A stretch of DNA of 33,126 nucleotides. Source: Mesorhizobium norvegicum (GTDB lineage Bacteria > Pseudomonadota > Alphaproteobacteria > Rhizobiales > Rhizobiaceae). The notes beneath the pieces were generated by a model, which was not told the DNA's origin, searched no databases, and saw only the letters and a program-made list of their open reading frames with translations. This document shows positions 16,287-23,945 of this stretch, piece by piece (position 1 is the first letter of the stretch; each line of letters starts with the position of its first letter). Location: positions 1-33,126 of the forward strand of contig NZ_SMYZ01000037.1 of NCBI RefSeq assembly GCF_004919685.1. Direction: 5' to 3'. The translations under genes were made by a program, and so were the position numbers.

Positions 16287-16598
16287 ATGCAACGACGTTC
16301 GACCGGATGGATGGCTGCCCTGACAGGCATTTCGCTCGCCGTGCTTGCGATCGCACAGCCGGGTGCGGAAGCGGCGGTTACCCGAAGCGAATATTGCAGC
16401 CGGCTCGGTCTTCAACTCGACGGGGCCATTCAAACGAAAGCCGAACCCGGGGCCAATGCCAGGGAGATCGCCGAGGCAACCGCGCTCCAGGACAAGGCGA
16501 ACCGGTTTTGTGCCGAGCGCAAGCAGGCACAAGGCATCAGGACCTTCGCCAACGCCCTGAAGCTTCTTGGAGTGACACCCGTCGACCTGAACCAGTGA
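16287..16598 (+). CDS. Small exported protein of unknown function (103 aa)
   Basis: A Sec signal peptide (hydrophobic MAALTGISLAVLAIAQ, cleavage after AEA near residue 29) leads a 74-residue mature domain with two cysteines (in SEYCSRLG and NRFCAERK) that could form a disulfide. The rest is helical and charged. I do not recognise the family. It should be periplasmic. It is monocistronic: a strong terminator follows 57 bases after the stop. The Shine-Dalgarno is not convincing (AAGGGA about 13 bases upstream), but the signal peptide fits this ATG. Confidence 0.72.
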   Translation: MQRRSTGWMAALTGISLAVLAIAQPGAEAAVTRSEYCSRLGLQLDGAIQTKAEPGANAREIAEATALQDKANRFCAERKQAQGIRTFANALKLLGVTPVDLNQ

Positions 16599-16654
16599 AC
16601 AACAGCCGTCAACCGTTTGGCTCTGACTCTCTCCTGATATCCTCCCGGGAAAAG

Positions 16655-16687
16655 GCCGCCACTCGCGAAAGCGAGGGCGGCTTTTTT
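16655..16687 (+). terminator. Rho-independent terminator
   Basis: An 11-bp stem with one bulged A (GCCGCC-A-CTCGC / GCGAGGGCGGC, 16655-16681) closes a GAAA tetraloop and is followed by six T. It ends the transcript of the small exported protein gene. Confidence 0.9.
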
Positions 16688-16873
16688 CTTGGCCATGCAG
16701 TTCCAGGACGTGCATTGCGGAACTGCATCCGGAGTTGCGTAAAAACAAACGCTTACAGCAGTTCGACGATTCAAGACTTGCGGCCGGCTTCGGTCTTCGC
16801 ACTGACGCAGGAATCGGGTGTCGGTTGGCGGTACGACATGCGATTACTGACCTGCCACAGCAGAGGGACGGCC

Positions 16874-17503
16874 ATGCTCACGCTCCACGACTATTTGCCA
16901 TCGCAAAATGGCTGGAAAGCCCGGGTTCTCCTCGGGCTGCTCGACATCTCCTATGACAGTCGCCTTGTCTCGATTTTCGAGGGCGAGAGCCGCACCGACG
17001 CCTTCCTTGCGCTCAACCCGGCCGGTGCGGTTCCCGTGCTTCAGCTTGAAGATGGCAGCGCCATCGCCGAATCCAATGCGATCCTCACCTACCTCGCCGA
17101 AGGAACGCCGTTCCTGCCTTCGGACCGCTATCAGCGCGCCAAAATCATGCAGTGGCTGTTCTTCGAACAATACAATGTCGAGCCGGTCATCGGCTCGCTG
17201 CGCTTCTGGACTTTGACCGGACGGCTTGAGCGCAACCAGGCCATGGTTGCGGGCAAGCGCGAAGCTGGAGCCCGCACCCTCGCCGCACTCAACCGCAGCC
17301 TGGCAGATACCCCGTTTCTCATCGGAAATGACCTCACGATCGCGGATATCGCCGTCTATGCCTACGCCCATCGCGCCGAGGATTGCAGCTTCTCGCTGGC
17401 GGACTACCCGGCTTTCGCTGCCTGGACTGGCCGCGTGCGCGACGCCATTGGTCCCGGCTACCCCGTCCATCCCTACAGCATCGATCCGCACTCGGGCGTC
17501 TGA
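16874..17503 (+). CDS. Glutathione S-transferase family protein
   Basis: This 209-residue protein has the N-terminal thioredoxin-like domain (starting MLTLHDYLPSQNGWKARVLL, with NPAGAVPVL for the cis-Pro and IAESNAILTYLAE for the Glu-Ser glutathione contact). The helical C-terminal domain follows, including the capping-box pattern LTIADIAVYAYAH. The serine or tyrosine used for catalysis is not obvious; S10 is a candidate. The ATG at 16874 has AGAGGGA nearby upstream. The frame is open far upstream, but those residues are not GST-like. It ends 6 bases from the convergent YdeI-like gene. Its substrate is unknown. Confidence 0.92.
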   Translation: MLTLHDYLPSQNGWKARVLLGLLDISYDSRLVSIFEGESRTDAFLALNPAGAVPVLQLEDGSAIAESNAILTYLAEGTPFLPSDRYQRAKIMQWLFFEQYNVEPVIGSLRFWTLTGRLERNQAMVAGKREAGARTLAALNRSLADTPFLIGNDLTIADIAVYAYAHRAEDCSFSLADYPAFAAWTGRVRDAIGPGYPVHPYSIDPHSGV

Positions 17504-17509
17504 GGGCGC

Positions 17510-18103
17510 TTACTTCCTGCCTTGCGGATAGATCGTCTCGCCGCGCTTCAGCATCGCCACAAAAGTCTCGATCTTCTTCTTGCGCCCAGCCTCGGTCTTC
17601 ATGTTGTGGGTGCGGAAGGCGAGCGCGAAGCGGTTCTGCGCGCTGAGCTTTTCCAGCATCGCCTTCGCCGCCGGTTCGGCGTCGATCGCTGCTTGCAGGT
17701 CATCGGGGATTTTCATGTCACTGCCATAGGCGCGCGCCCAGCGACCGTCGGCCTTGGCCGCCTCGACCTGTTTCAGCCCATGCTCGGTCATGCGGCCCTC
17801 CTCGACCAGCCGCGCGACATTGTCGATGTTGATCTGGCTCCAGATACTCTTCCTGCCGCGCGGCGTGTAGCGCTGCAGAAAGCTCTTGTCGTCCAGTCCC
17901 TTGCGCACCGCATCGATCCAGCCGAAGCACAGCACCACGTCGATGGCTTCCTTGGGCGTGATCGACTCAAGTCCCGAAGCCACCTTGTGCACCTTGATCC
18001 ACACTTCGGTTTCCGTGGCGTGGTGTTTGCCGAGCCAGGCGTAGAAGCTGGCAGGATCCGCGAATTCGCGGACCTTGTCGGGATCGACCTTGACCGGCGC
18101 CAT
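17510..18103 (-). CDS. YdeI/OmpD-associated family protein
   Basis: The 197-residue protein has the family's core: ASFYAWLGKHHATETEVWIK, IDVVLCFGWIDAVRKG, the basic block RYTPRGRKSIWSQIN, and a C-terminal basic tail with RTHNMKTEAGRKKKIE. Family members are soluble proteins of uncertain function, linked to envelope stress and antimicrobial-peptide resistance in enteric bacteria. The ATG at 18103 gives MAPVKVDPDKVREF and a family-like length, but its Shine-Dalgarno is weak. The frame continues upstream with other possible starts. It converges with the GST gene. Confidence 0.85.
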   Translation of the reverse strand: MAPVKVDPDKVREFADPASFYAWLGKHHATETEVWIKVHKVASGLESITPKEAIDVVLCFGWIDAVRKGLDDKSFLQRYTPRGRKSIWSQINIDNVARLVEEGRMTEHGLKQVEAAKADGRWARAYGSDMKIPDDLQAAIDAEPAAKAMLEKLSAQNRFALAFRTHNMKTEAGRKKKIETFVAMLKRGETIYPQGRK

Positions 18104-18289
18104 CAGTTGGCCTGCCTGTTCGGTGTCGCTCGCGCCATCATGTCCTCTGTTTTCACTTCCTGCCTCCGGTATCATGCGCATCATCATCGACCAGGATGGC
18201 ACGAGTCGCTGTCAGTTTCCGTCAGCAAACCTCAACCGGCGCATGAAGACGGAACGCACCACCCATCGCCGCGTTGCGCCGGGAGTGCA

Positions 18290-18364
18290 ATCGGCCAGAT
18301 GGAGGTTCCCGATGGCGATCCCGACGGAAACCTGGTGGTGTTTGCGAGTGCGGAGAAGGAATAA
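18290..18364 (+). pseudogene. C-terminal scrap of a VOC/glyoxalase protein
   Basis: The plus-strand frame ending at the TAA at 18362 reads QMEVPDGDPDGNLVVFASAE, the typical last beta-strand block (DPDGN-hydrophobic) of VOC proteins. No start or N-terminal module precedes it. It lies in the 354-base gap between the YdeI-like gene and the toxin-antitoxin pair, where I find no other gene. Confidence 0.5.
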
Positions 18365-18457
18365 GCATTCTGTAGTAACGTCATCGAGGATCGGCATCTT
18401 CGAAAAAGATGGAACAAGCCCCTCGTCCAAGCATACGAGATTCGCTATATTTGGTGC

Positions 18458-18667
18458 ATGACCAAGACAAGCGCAGCATCCTCCGTGACAGTCCGCAACG
18501 CGAAGACGGGAAAATACGTGACCGTCCGTGGCGCGGGGTCGCTGAAGGGTAGCAAGTTCGCGATCAAGAAGAGCGTTGACTTGACCAAACCTATCGCGGA
18601 GCAAGCCATCAAGGGCAGTACCCAAGGCCCAAAACCTGCCGCCCCAAAACATGCGGCCAAGGGCTGA
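18458..18667 (+). CDS. Putative antitoxin of a PIN-domain toxin (69 aa)
   Basis: The short, strongly basic protein sits three bases upstream of a PIN toxin, the normal antitoxin-first order of type II systems. It is not a recognisable AbrB, ribbon-helix-helix, Phd or HTH antitoxin. The visible core is VRNAKTGKYVTVRGAGSLKG then KKSVDLTKPIAEQ, followed by a Lys/Ala/Pro tail. No Shine-Dalgarno precedes the ATG; a TATATT at 18446-18451 lies seven bases from the ATG, which would make the message almost or fully leaderless. The antitoxin role rests on position and size. Confidence 0.65.
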   Translation: MTKTSAASSVTVRNAKTGKYVTVRGAGSLKGSKFAIKKSVDLTKPIAEQAIKGSTQGPKPAAPKHAAKG

Positions 18668-18670
18668 TCC

Positions 18671-19102
18671 TTGCCGGGCATCCTGCTCGACACACATGTT
18701 CTCTACTGGTTGGTAAGCGAAGCGGAACCGCTTTCCGATGAAGCGCTGGTAGCGATTGGCGAAAATCAAGAGGCCGGGACCCTCTACGTTTCGCCCATTA
18801 CCGCATGGGAACTGGCGATCGCGGCGCGAAAGCCGGCTCACAAGAACCCACCTGACCTTGGGACCAATTCTCCTGCTCGCTGGTTTTCGGCCGCTGTCGA
18901 GGCAACAGCGGCGAAGATCATTCCGATCAGGCAGCGAATAGCTGTAGAGGCTGCGGCTGTGGTCACGGCGACAGGACACAAAGACCCTGGCGACTGTTAT
19001 CTGATCGCCACCGCCCGGGTGCGCAAGATTCCTATCATGACGCGGGATGGTGTGATGCGGGGGCTCGCGACACCGGATTACCTGCAGATTGCGGACTGCT
19101 GA
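18671..19102 (+). CDS. PIN-domain toxin (VapC-like)
   Basis: The 143-residue protein opens LLDTHVLYWLV (first acidic residue), followed by WELAIA (Glu), DPGDCYLIATAR (paired Asp) and TRDG (last Asp). All acidic residues of the PIN ribonuclease site are therefore present. VapC toxins cleave tRNA or rRNA when freed from their antitoxin. The start is TTG at 18671, giving MPGILLDTH with the first Asp at residue 7 as usual; AAGGG lies eight bases upstream inside the antitoxin gene. Antitoxin stop and toxin start are three bases apart, so translation is probably coupled. Confidence 0.88.
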   Translation: MPGILLDTHVLYWLVSEAEPLSDEALVAIGENQEAGTLYVSPITAWELAIAARKPAHKNPPDLGTNSPARWFSAAVEATAAKIIPIRQRIAVEAAAVVTATGHKDPGDCYLIATARVRKIPIMTRDGVMRGLATPDYLQIADC

Positions 19103-19206
19103 TTTCCTTTTGTGTTGTGTTGGCCGGCGACACGCCCCCAGCTCCATGGCGCTTGCTTCCGCCGTGTTATACCACCTCAAGGGTCAGGCTTGGGGGATAT
19201 GCCACC

Positions 19207-19816
19207 ATGAAATCTCTGTTGCTCGCCTTTGTGTTGTTTCTCCCCACGGTCGCCCTCGCCGAACCGATCGAAACTCAGAAAATCATCACCGCAGTGACCG
19301 GCGACTTCAATGGCGACGGCGCCGTCGACCTTGCCATGGTGGTCGAGACCGAGCCCGGCCATCCGATGGACGTTCACTTCTTCCTCAGGGACAAGGAGCA
19401 CAATTACCTCAAGCCCGTTGAAATCGTGCACGGGCAGATCCTCGGCGAATGGAACAACTACGACCGCCCGGGCTACGAGAACTCCGACACCGAGCCGGAA
19501 CTGACGATGCTGCCCAACGGCTCGATCAAATTCTACCAGCCGGCGATGCCGGTCGGCAGCGAACGGACCGACATGACGCTGACCATCGCCTGGCGCAACG
19601 GTGCCTTCATCGTCGCCGGCTTTGCCTATGACCATTTTGACTATATGGAGGAGAATGCCGAAAGCGCCTGCGAGTACAATGCTGACCGGCAAAGGCACCA
19701 GCAGCGAAAAGCAGCCGGACGGCAGCACGAAGCACAAGACCGTCTCGGTCGAAGGCCAGACCATCGCCTTCAAGGACTGGACCCCGGGCACCACCTTCAC
19801 CGCTTGCGGCGACTGA
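19207..19816 (+). pseudogene. Exported FG-GAP/VCBS-repeat-like protein, frameshifted
   Basis: The protein starts with a signal peptide (MKSLLLAFVLFLPTVALA) and contains TGDFNGDGAVDLAMVV, the calcium-loop D-x-N-x-D-G pattern of FG-GAP repeats. Near 19680 the first frame, ending ESACEYN, loses sense. The sensible C-terminus (MLTGKGTSSEKQPDGSTKHK to FTACGD, stop 19816) is in the frame shifted by one base. A two-base deletion in an original AACATG after GAGTAC would explain it. Without a shift the frame runs to 19884 with an unnatural Arg/Gln-rich tail. A Shine-Dalgarno GGGGGA is nine bases before the ATG. It could be a true mutation or a sequencing error. Confidence 0.65.
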
Positions 19817-19837
19817 CCGGCGCCTCGTCGACCGACT

Positions 19838-20311
19838 TCAGCTTGGTGGCGGCGCTGCCGGCGTCAACCCGTGTCGGCGCATGATGTCCATCATCCTGGC
19901 TTTGTCCGGCGGACCGCCGGCGGCGGCGTTGAGCACCGCGAAGGCCTCGCGAAAATAGTCCGGGCCGATCGCCGCGGGCGTGACGATGCAAAGCGCCTTG
20001 GCATCCCTGGTGCCATTATTGTCGAAGCGGTGGACGGCGCCGCGTGGAATGCACAGCCCCTCTCCCGGTCCGACCTCGATCGGCTTGCCGTCGACGGTCC
20101 AGGTCAGCACGCCGTCAATGCCATAGATCGTCTCTTCGTAGTGGTCGTGGCTGTGGGCCGGCGCCGGCAGCCGCTGCGCGCCGGGCACCATCAGCTCGAA
20201 GGCGGCAACGCTGCCGTTCGAATTGTCGCCCGTCACCAGGAAGCGAACCGACAGACCCGTGGTGCCGATGATTTCGTTGGCTGGATTGACCTGGAGATTC
20301 ATGATCGACAT
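19838..20311 (-). CDS. Cupin domain protein
   Basis: The 157-residue protein has both cupin motifs: HSHDHYEETIYGIDG (metal-binding His-x-His and Glu) and GEGLCIPRGAVHRFDNNG (third His). Residues about 45-120 therefore form a metal-binding beta-barrel. Such small cupins serve as dioxygenases, isomerases or sensors; the reaction is unknown. The ATG at 20311 has GGAGGGG about eight bases upstream. That ribosome-binding site lies at the edge of a long palindrome shared with the divergent MarR gene, so MarR repression of this gene is very likely. Confidence 0.9.
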   Translation of the reverse strand: MSIMNLQVNPANEIIGTTGLSVRFLVTGDNSNGSVAAFELMVPGAQRLPAPAHSHDHYEETIYGIDGVLTWTVDGKPIEVGPGEGLCIPRGAVHRFDNNGTRDAKALCIVTPAAIGPDYFREAFAVLNAAAGGPPDKARMMDIMRRHGLTPAAPPPS

Positions 20312-20324
20312 TGCGCAAACCCCT

Positions 20325-20369
20325 CCGGTAAATTACATTTACTAGATATCAGTAAACTCAATTTACCGG
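20325..20369. promoter_or_regulatory. Nested palindromic operator between cupin and MarR genes
   Basis: CCGGTAAATT (20325-20334) mirrors AATTTACCGG (20360-20369), and inside them TTTACT (20338-20343) mirrors AGTAAA (20351-20356); both dyads share the centre at 20347. The element overlaps the cupin RBS and ends seven bases before the MarR ATG, in an otherwise GC-rich context. This is the layout of an autoregulated MarR operator, possibly for two dimers. Binding is inferred. Confidence 0.7.
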
Positions 20370-20376
20370 ATCGTCA

Positions 20377-20838
20377 ATGGCCACCTCAACGGAAGTTTTG
20401 CAGACCAGGACCGAAGACCTGCTGATCGGCGCCCTACTGCGCGTGCCGGCACAAGCGATCCAGCGGCGGCTGATCAAGGAGCTCAACGCCGCCGGTTTCG
20501 ACGAATTGCGCCTGCCGCATATGGCGGTGTTGCAGTTTCCCGGACCGGACGGCGCGCGGCCCGGCACCATCGCCGAGCGTGCCGGCATGAGCAAACAGGC
20601 CATCAACCAGTTGCTCAGCAGTCTCGAAGGTTACGGCTATCTCGTCCGCTCCGACATTCCCGGCGACGGCGGAGCGCGCGTGGTGCGGTCCACAGAACGC
20701 GGCCATGCCGCCTTCTGGAAAATGGTCGATATCCTGCGCGACATTGAGGAGGAGTGGCGCATCGAACTTGGGCCGGAACGCTTTGCCCAGCTGAAAGCTT
20801 TGCTGTTCGTCGTCTGGGAAAGTCCGCTGGTGCGCTGA
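20377..20838 (+). CDS. MarR family transcriptional regulator
   Basis: The 153-residue protein shows a winged helix-turn-helix centred on TIAERAGMSKQAINQLLSSLEGYGYL (positions about 68-93), a wing with DGGARVVRSTERG, and helical dimerisation ends. It lies divergent to a cupin gene with a shared palindrome and no clear Shine-Dalgarno, so its message may be leaderless or weakly translated. It probably represses itself and the cupin gene; the SDR gene 130 bases downstream on the same strand may also be cotranscribed. The ligand is unknown. Confidence 0.9.
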   Translation: MATSTEVLQTRTEDLLIGALLRVPAQAIQRRLIKELNAAGFDELRLPHMAVLQFPGPDGARPGTIAERAGMSKQAINQLLSSLEGYGYLVRSDIPGDGGARVVRSTERGHAAFWKMVDILRDIEEEWRIELGPERFAQLKALLFVVWESPLVR

Positions 20839-20968
20839 GCCAGAGACGGCGCCATGCGCGGCTGACACGATCGGCCTTTCCGATGGCGCTATCGGTTTCT
20901 TCCGTTTCCTTCTGTCGCGCCGAACTGCCAATCCATGCCCTTGTCCATCCAAGCAAAGGCAGAGCGAT

Positions 20969-21697
20969 ATGAACATCTCGAACCAGAAAATCCTGATCGT
21001 CGGCGGCGGCTCCGGCATGGGTCTGGCGCTGGCCCGGCGCTGCGTCGAGGCTGGTGCCGAGGTGATCATCGCCGGGCGCAGCGAGGACCGGCTGCAACAG
21101 GCGCGCCAAGAGCTGGGCAATCCCGACGCCCTGGAGGTGGCTGCCGCCGACATCACCCGGGAGGACCGGGTCGCCGCACTTTTCGCGCGGATTGGCGGGC
21201 TCGACCACATCGTCAGCACCGCAGCCGACATCGAAGGCGCCTACCAGCTGTTGCCGGAGCTTGACCTGAAGGCGGCGCACAAGGTGGTTGAGAGCAAGCT
21301 GTATGGCCCGCTGCTGCTTGCCAAGCACGGCGCACCGCGGCTGGCAGCGACCGGCTCGATGACCTTCGTTTCCGGCATTGCCGCCTATCGGCCGGCCGCA
21401 CGCGGCTCCGTCGTTGCATCAGTCAATGCAGCGCTCGAAGGGCTGGTGCGGGCGCTGGCCGTGGAGCTCGCGCCGATCCGCATAAACGCCGTGTCACCCG
21501 GCTGGGTCGACACCACGATCTGGGCGCAGGTTGCCGGCGATCGCAAGCACGAGACGCTGGCCGCGATGGCCGAGCGGTTGCCGGTCGGGCGGATCGGCCA
21601 ACCCGACGACATCGCCGACGCCATCGCCTTCTTGATCGGCAATGGCTTTACCACGGGAACGACGCTGCATGTCGAGGGTGGCCACCGCCTGATCTAG
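20969..21697 (+). CDS. Atypical short-chain dehydrogenase-like protein
   Basis: The 242-residue protein has the Rossmann motif GGGSGMG (12-18), STAAD in place of NNAG, Ser135 in FVSGIAA, and the SDR block INAVSPGWVDT (172-182) plus a C-terminal GG tail. The catalytic YxxxK aligns with V149-A-S-V-N153, so both Tyr and Lys are missing. A group of SDRs with a VVASVN-like segment exists in other bacteria as I remember, so the change may be ancestral rather than decay. The fold and cofactor site look intact; classical catalysis is doubtful. The ATG at 20969 follows AAAGGCAGAG. Confidence 0.85.
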   Translation: MNISNQKILIVGGGSGMGLALARRCVEAGAEVIIAGRSEDRLQQARQELGNPDALEVAAADITREDRVAALFARIGGLDHIVSTAADIEGAYQLLPELDLKAAHKVVESKLYGPLLLAKHGAPRLAATGSMTFVSGIAAYRPAARGSVVASVNAALEGLVRALAVELAPIRINAVSPGWVDTTIWAQVAGDRKHETLAAMAERLPVGRIGQPDDIADAIAFLIGNGFTTGTTLHVEGGHRLI

Positions 21698-21713
21698 GCT
21701 GCGGCTGCTTCCG

Positions 21714-22688
21714 TCAGGAGTTGTTTGCAAACAAGGCCTTGGAACGGTTCGCCGATTCAAGTCCTGAACCGACCTTGTCGGGCGACGGGACCGGCACCAG
21801 CGTGTCGCGCGCAGCGGCGAGCAATTGCTTGAGCGCCGGCCGCTGGACACGCCGGCGGCGCCAGATCATCGCCAGCGGCGCCGTCCGCACCTGGCCGGGC
21901 CAGGGCATTTCGACGATGTCGCCGCGTGCGAGCGGATCCGTGACGGCAAGGCGTGGAACGAGGCCGAGCCCCGCGCCGGCCGCCACCAGCCGCGCAATGG
22001 CGCCGATGCTGCCGACCTCAGCGGCAAGTCTGGGCGCGGCAACACCCGCCTCGGCAAAGGCGATGTCGAACATGTGCCGGTAGATGCATCCGGACTCCGT
22101 TGCCACGAAGGAGAGTGTGGCAAGTGCTGCCAGGTCATGCTCTGCACTGCCCTGCCCCGGAGCCGCGACCAGCACCAGCGGTTCGGCCGTTATCGTGCGC
22201 CTGGCGAAGCGTTCATCGGCGGCGTTCTTCATCACATCACGACGCTCGAAGCAGAACGCGACATCGATCTCGCCATCTTCCAGCTGGCGCAGCAGCACGC
22301 CGCTGCCCGCCACCTTCATCCGCACAATGATGTCGGGATGGCCGGCCTGGAACCCAGGCAGCCAGGGCGCCAGCCGAGCCGACGCAATCGTCTCCAGCGC
22401 GCCGATGGTCACCTGCCCGCTTGTCTGACCTGCCGCCGCCTGCACGGCCGCGCGCGCCTCGCCATCGAGCCGCAACAAATCCTCGGCGATCGGCTTCAGC
22501 GCCAGCCCTGCCGGCGTCAGTTCGAGGCCGGACTTCGCGCGCGTGAACAGGGCCGCGCCAAGCTCCGTTTCGAGCGCCTGGATCTGGTCGCTGACGCTCG
22601 ATTGCGCGAGGTGGACCGCCTCGGCGGCACGCGTGATGTTGCGGCTTCGCGCCACCGCCAGGAAGGTCTTGAGCAGTCTCGGATGCAC
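21714..22688 (-). CDS. LysR family transcriptional regulator
   Basis: The 324-residue protein has the LysR helix-turn-helix at residues about 1-60 (ITRAAEAVHLAQSSVSDQIQ) and an effector domain from about 88 (GQVTIGALETIASARLAPWL). The start is GTG at 22688, with AGGA six bases upstream. It lies 21 bases downstream of the DegP-like gene on the same strand and is probably cotranscribed, rather than being divergent from its target as most LysR genes are. It converges with the atypical SDR gene (16-base gap). The C-terminal 30 residues extend beyond the usual LysR length. Confidence 0.9.
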   Translation of the reverse strand: MHPRLLKTFLAVARSRNITRAAEAVHLAQSSVSDQIQALETELGAALFTRAKSGLELTPAGLALKPIAEDLLRLDGEARAAVQAAAGQTSGQVTIGALETIASARLAPWLPGFQAGHPDIIVRMKVAGSGVLLRQLEDGEIDVAFCFERRDVMKNAADERFARRTITAEPLVLVAAPGQGSAEHDLAALATLSFVATESGCIYRHMFDIAFAEAGVAAPRLAAEVGSIGAIARLVAAGAGLGLVPRLAVTDPLARGDIVEMPWPGQVRTAPLAMIWRRRRVQRPALKQLLAAARDTLVPVPSPDKVGSGLESANRSKALFANNS

Positions 22689-22709
22689 GGAATGTCCTGG
22701 GTGAAGCGC

Positions 22710-23615
22710 CTACTGCAGCTGCGGCTTTTTCAGAAAACTGCCGCGGTCGGCCGATTTGACGCGCAGCCAGGTTTCGCGGCCGTCGCGCAGCACCCGCATC
22801 GGAATCTCGGCACCCGCTGAGCCGCTCTCCCACAGCTTGCGATAGAAATCGGCCAGCCCGTCGACCGCGCCGTCGCGGATGTCGGAGATGATGTCGCCCT
22901 GGCGCAGGCCAGCCTTGGCCGCCGGGCCGCCTTCGGTCACGCTCATCACCACCACCTTGCCGTCGCTTTCAGCCGACAAGGCGCCGAGCCACGGGCGCGG
23001 CGGCTTGGCCACCTGGCCACGCGTCAGGAGATCGTCGAGAATGGGCGGCAGCAGATCGATCGGCACCACCATGTTGATATCGGCGACTTCGCCGTTGCGG
23101 CTCATCTGCAGGCGCAGCGACCCGATGCCGAGCAACGAGCCATCAGCGCCGAACAGCCCGGCACCGCCCCAGGATGGGTGCGCGGGTGCGATGAAGATCG
23201 CCTCGTCGAGCAGATACTCCCAATAGCCGGCGAATTCCTGCTTGGTGACGATCCTGGCCTGCACCGACTGGCCGATGCCGTCGGCCAGTACGACGGCGTC
23301 GCCGACCCTAGCCTTGCCGGCATCGCCCAGCGCCACCGCCGGCAGGCCGAGCGGCGCCAGCGCCTGCACCAGGCCGAAGCCCGATTCCTGGTCATAGGCC
23401 AGCGCGTGCGCTGGGATGACGCGGCCATCATGGCTGGTCAGCCAGACCTCTTCCGCTTCGGTGATGAGATAGCCGATGGTCAGCACCAGCCCGTCATTGC
23501 GAATGACGACGCCACTGCCTTCCCTGAGCGTGCCGAGCGCCCCGGCCGTGAAGGCATCTTCGGGAACGGTGGCCCGCACGGCAACGACCGAGCGCGGATT
23601 GGGATTGATGGTCAT
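22710..23615 (-). CDS. DegP/HtrA-like protein with PDZ domain but no catalytic triad
   Basis: The 301-residue protein has the trypsin-like S1C fold pattern at residues about 1-195 and a PDZ domain at about 208-287 (PAAKAGLRQGDIISDI). All three catalytic positions are replaced. The His region reads VLTIGYLI (Tyr49 for His), the Asp region DQESGFGLV (no Asp at about 79-80), and the active-serine region PSWGGAGL (Trp149 for Ser). No signal peptide is present, so it appears cytoplasmic, unlike typical DegP. The ATG at 23615 has AGGA eight bases upstream. It is probably a peptide-binding or scaffold pseudoprotease; the partner is unknown. A LysR gene follows 21 bases downstream. Confidence 0.85.
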   Translation of the reverse strand: MTINPNPRSVVAVRATVPEDAFTAGALGTLREGSGVVIRNDGLVLTIGYLITEAEEVWLTSHDGRVIPAHALAYDQESGFGLVQALAPLGLPAVALGDAGKARVGDAVVLADGIGQSVQARIVTKQEFAGYWEYLLDEAIFIAPAHPSWGGAGLFGADGSLLGIGSLRLQMSRNGEVADINMVVPIDLLPPILDDLLTRGQVAKPPRPWLGALSAESDGKVVVMSVTEGGPAAKAGLRQGDIISDIRDGAVDGLADFYRKLWESGSAGAEIPMRVLRDGRETWLRVKSADRGSFLKKPQLQ

Positions 23616-23718
23616 ATTTTTTGTCCTGCGATGCAATGCTCTGGCGATATCTCTTATAGGTATGCCGCAAGGGAGATGGTGCAAGGGTAGAAGAAATCCA
23701 ATTGCCAATGTTGGCGCT

Positions 23719-23945
23719 GCCCCTCATCCGCCTGCCGGCACCTTCTCCCCGTATAGTTACGGGGAGAAGGGAGATGGCCGCAACGTTGTGCCCTTTTTCA
23801 ACGTCGGAAATTGGCGAAAGCTTCCGCGCAGGCCTCTTTCTCCCCGTCACTATACGGGGAGTTGAGGAGTGGTCCGCATTGCGGACGAAAAGCCAATTGC
23901 TTGGCTTTTCGAACGACGAACGTCCGGCAGGACAATGAGGGGCGG
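23719..23945. repeat. Rhizobial mosaic intergenic repeat
   Basis: Between a CCCCTCATCCGCCTGCCGGC start (23720) and an AATGAGGGGCGG end there are two hairpins: CTTCTCCCCGTA...TACGGGGAGAAG near 23742-23770 and CTCCCCG...CGGGGAG near 23841-23861. The build and end sequence (CCCTCATCCG) match the element at 15981-16152. It fills most of the 448-base gap between the DegP-like gene and yghU; no gene is visible in the gap. Confidence 0.65.
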
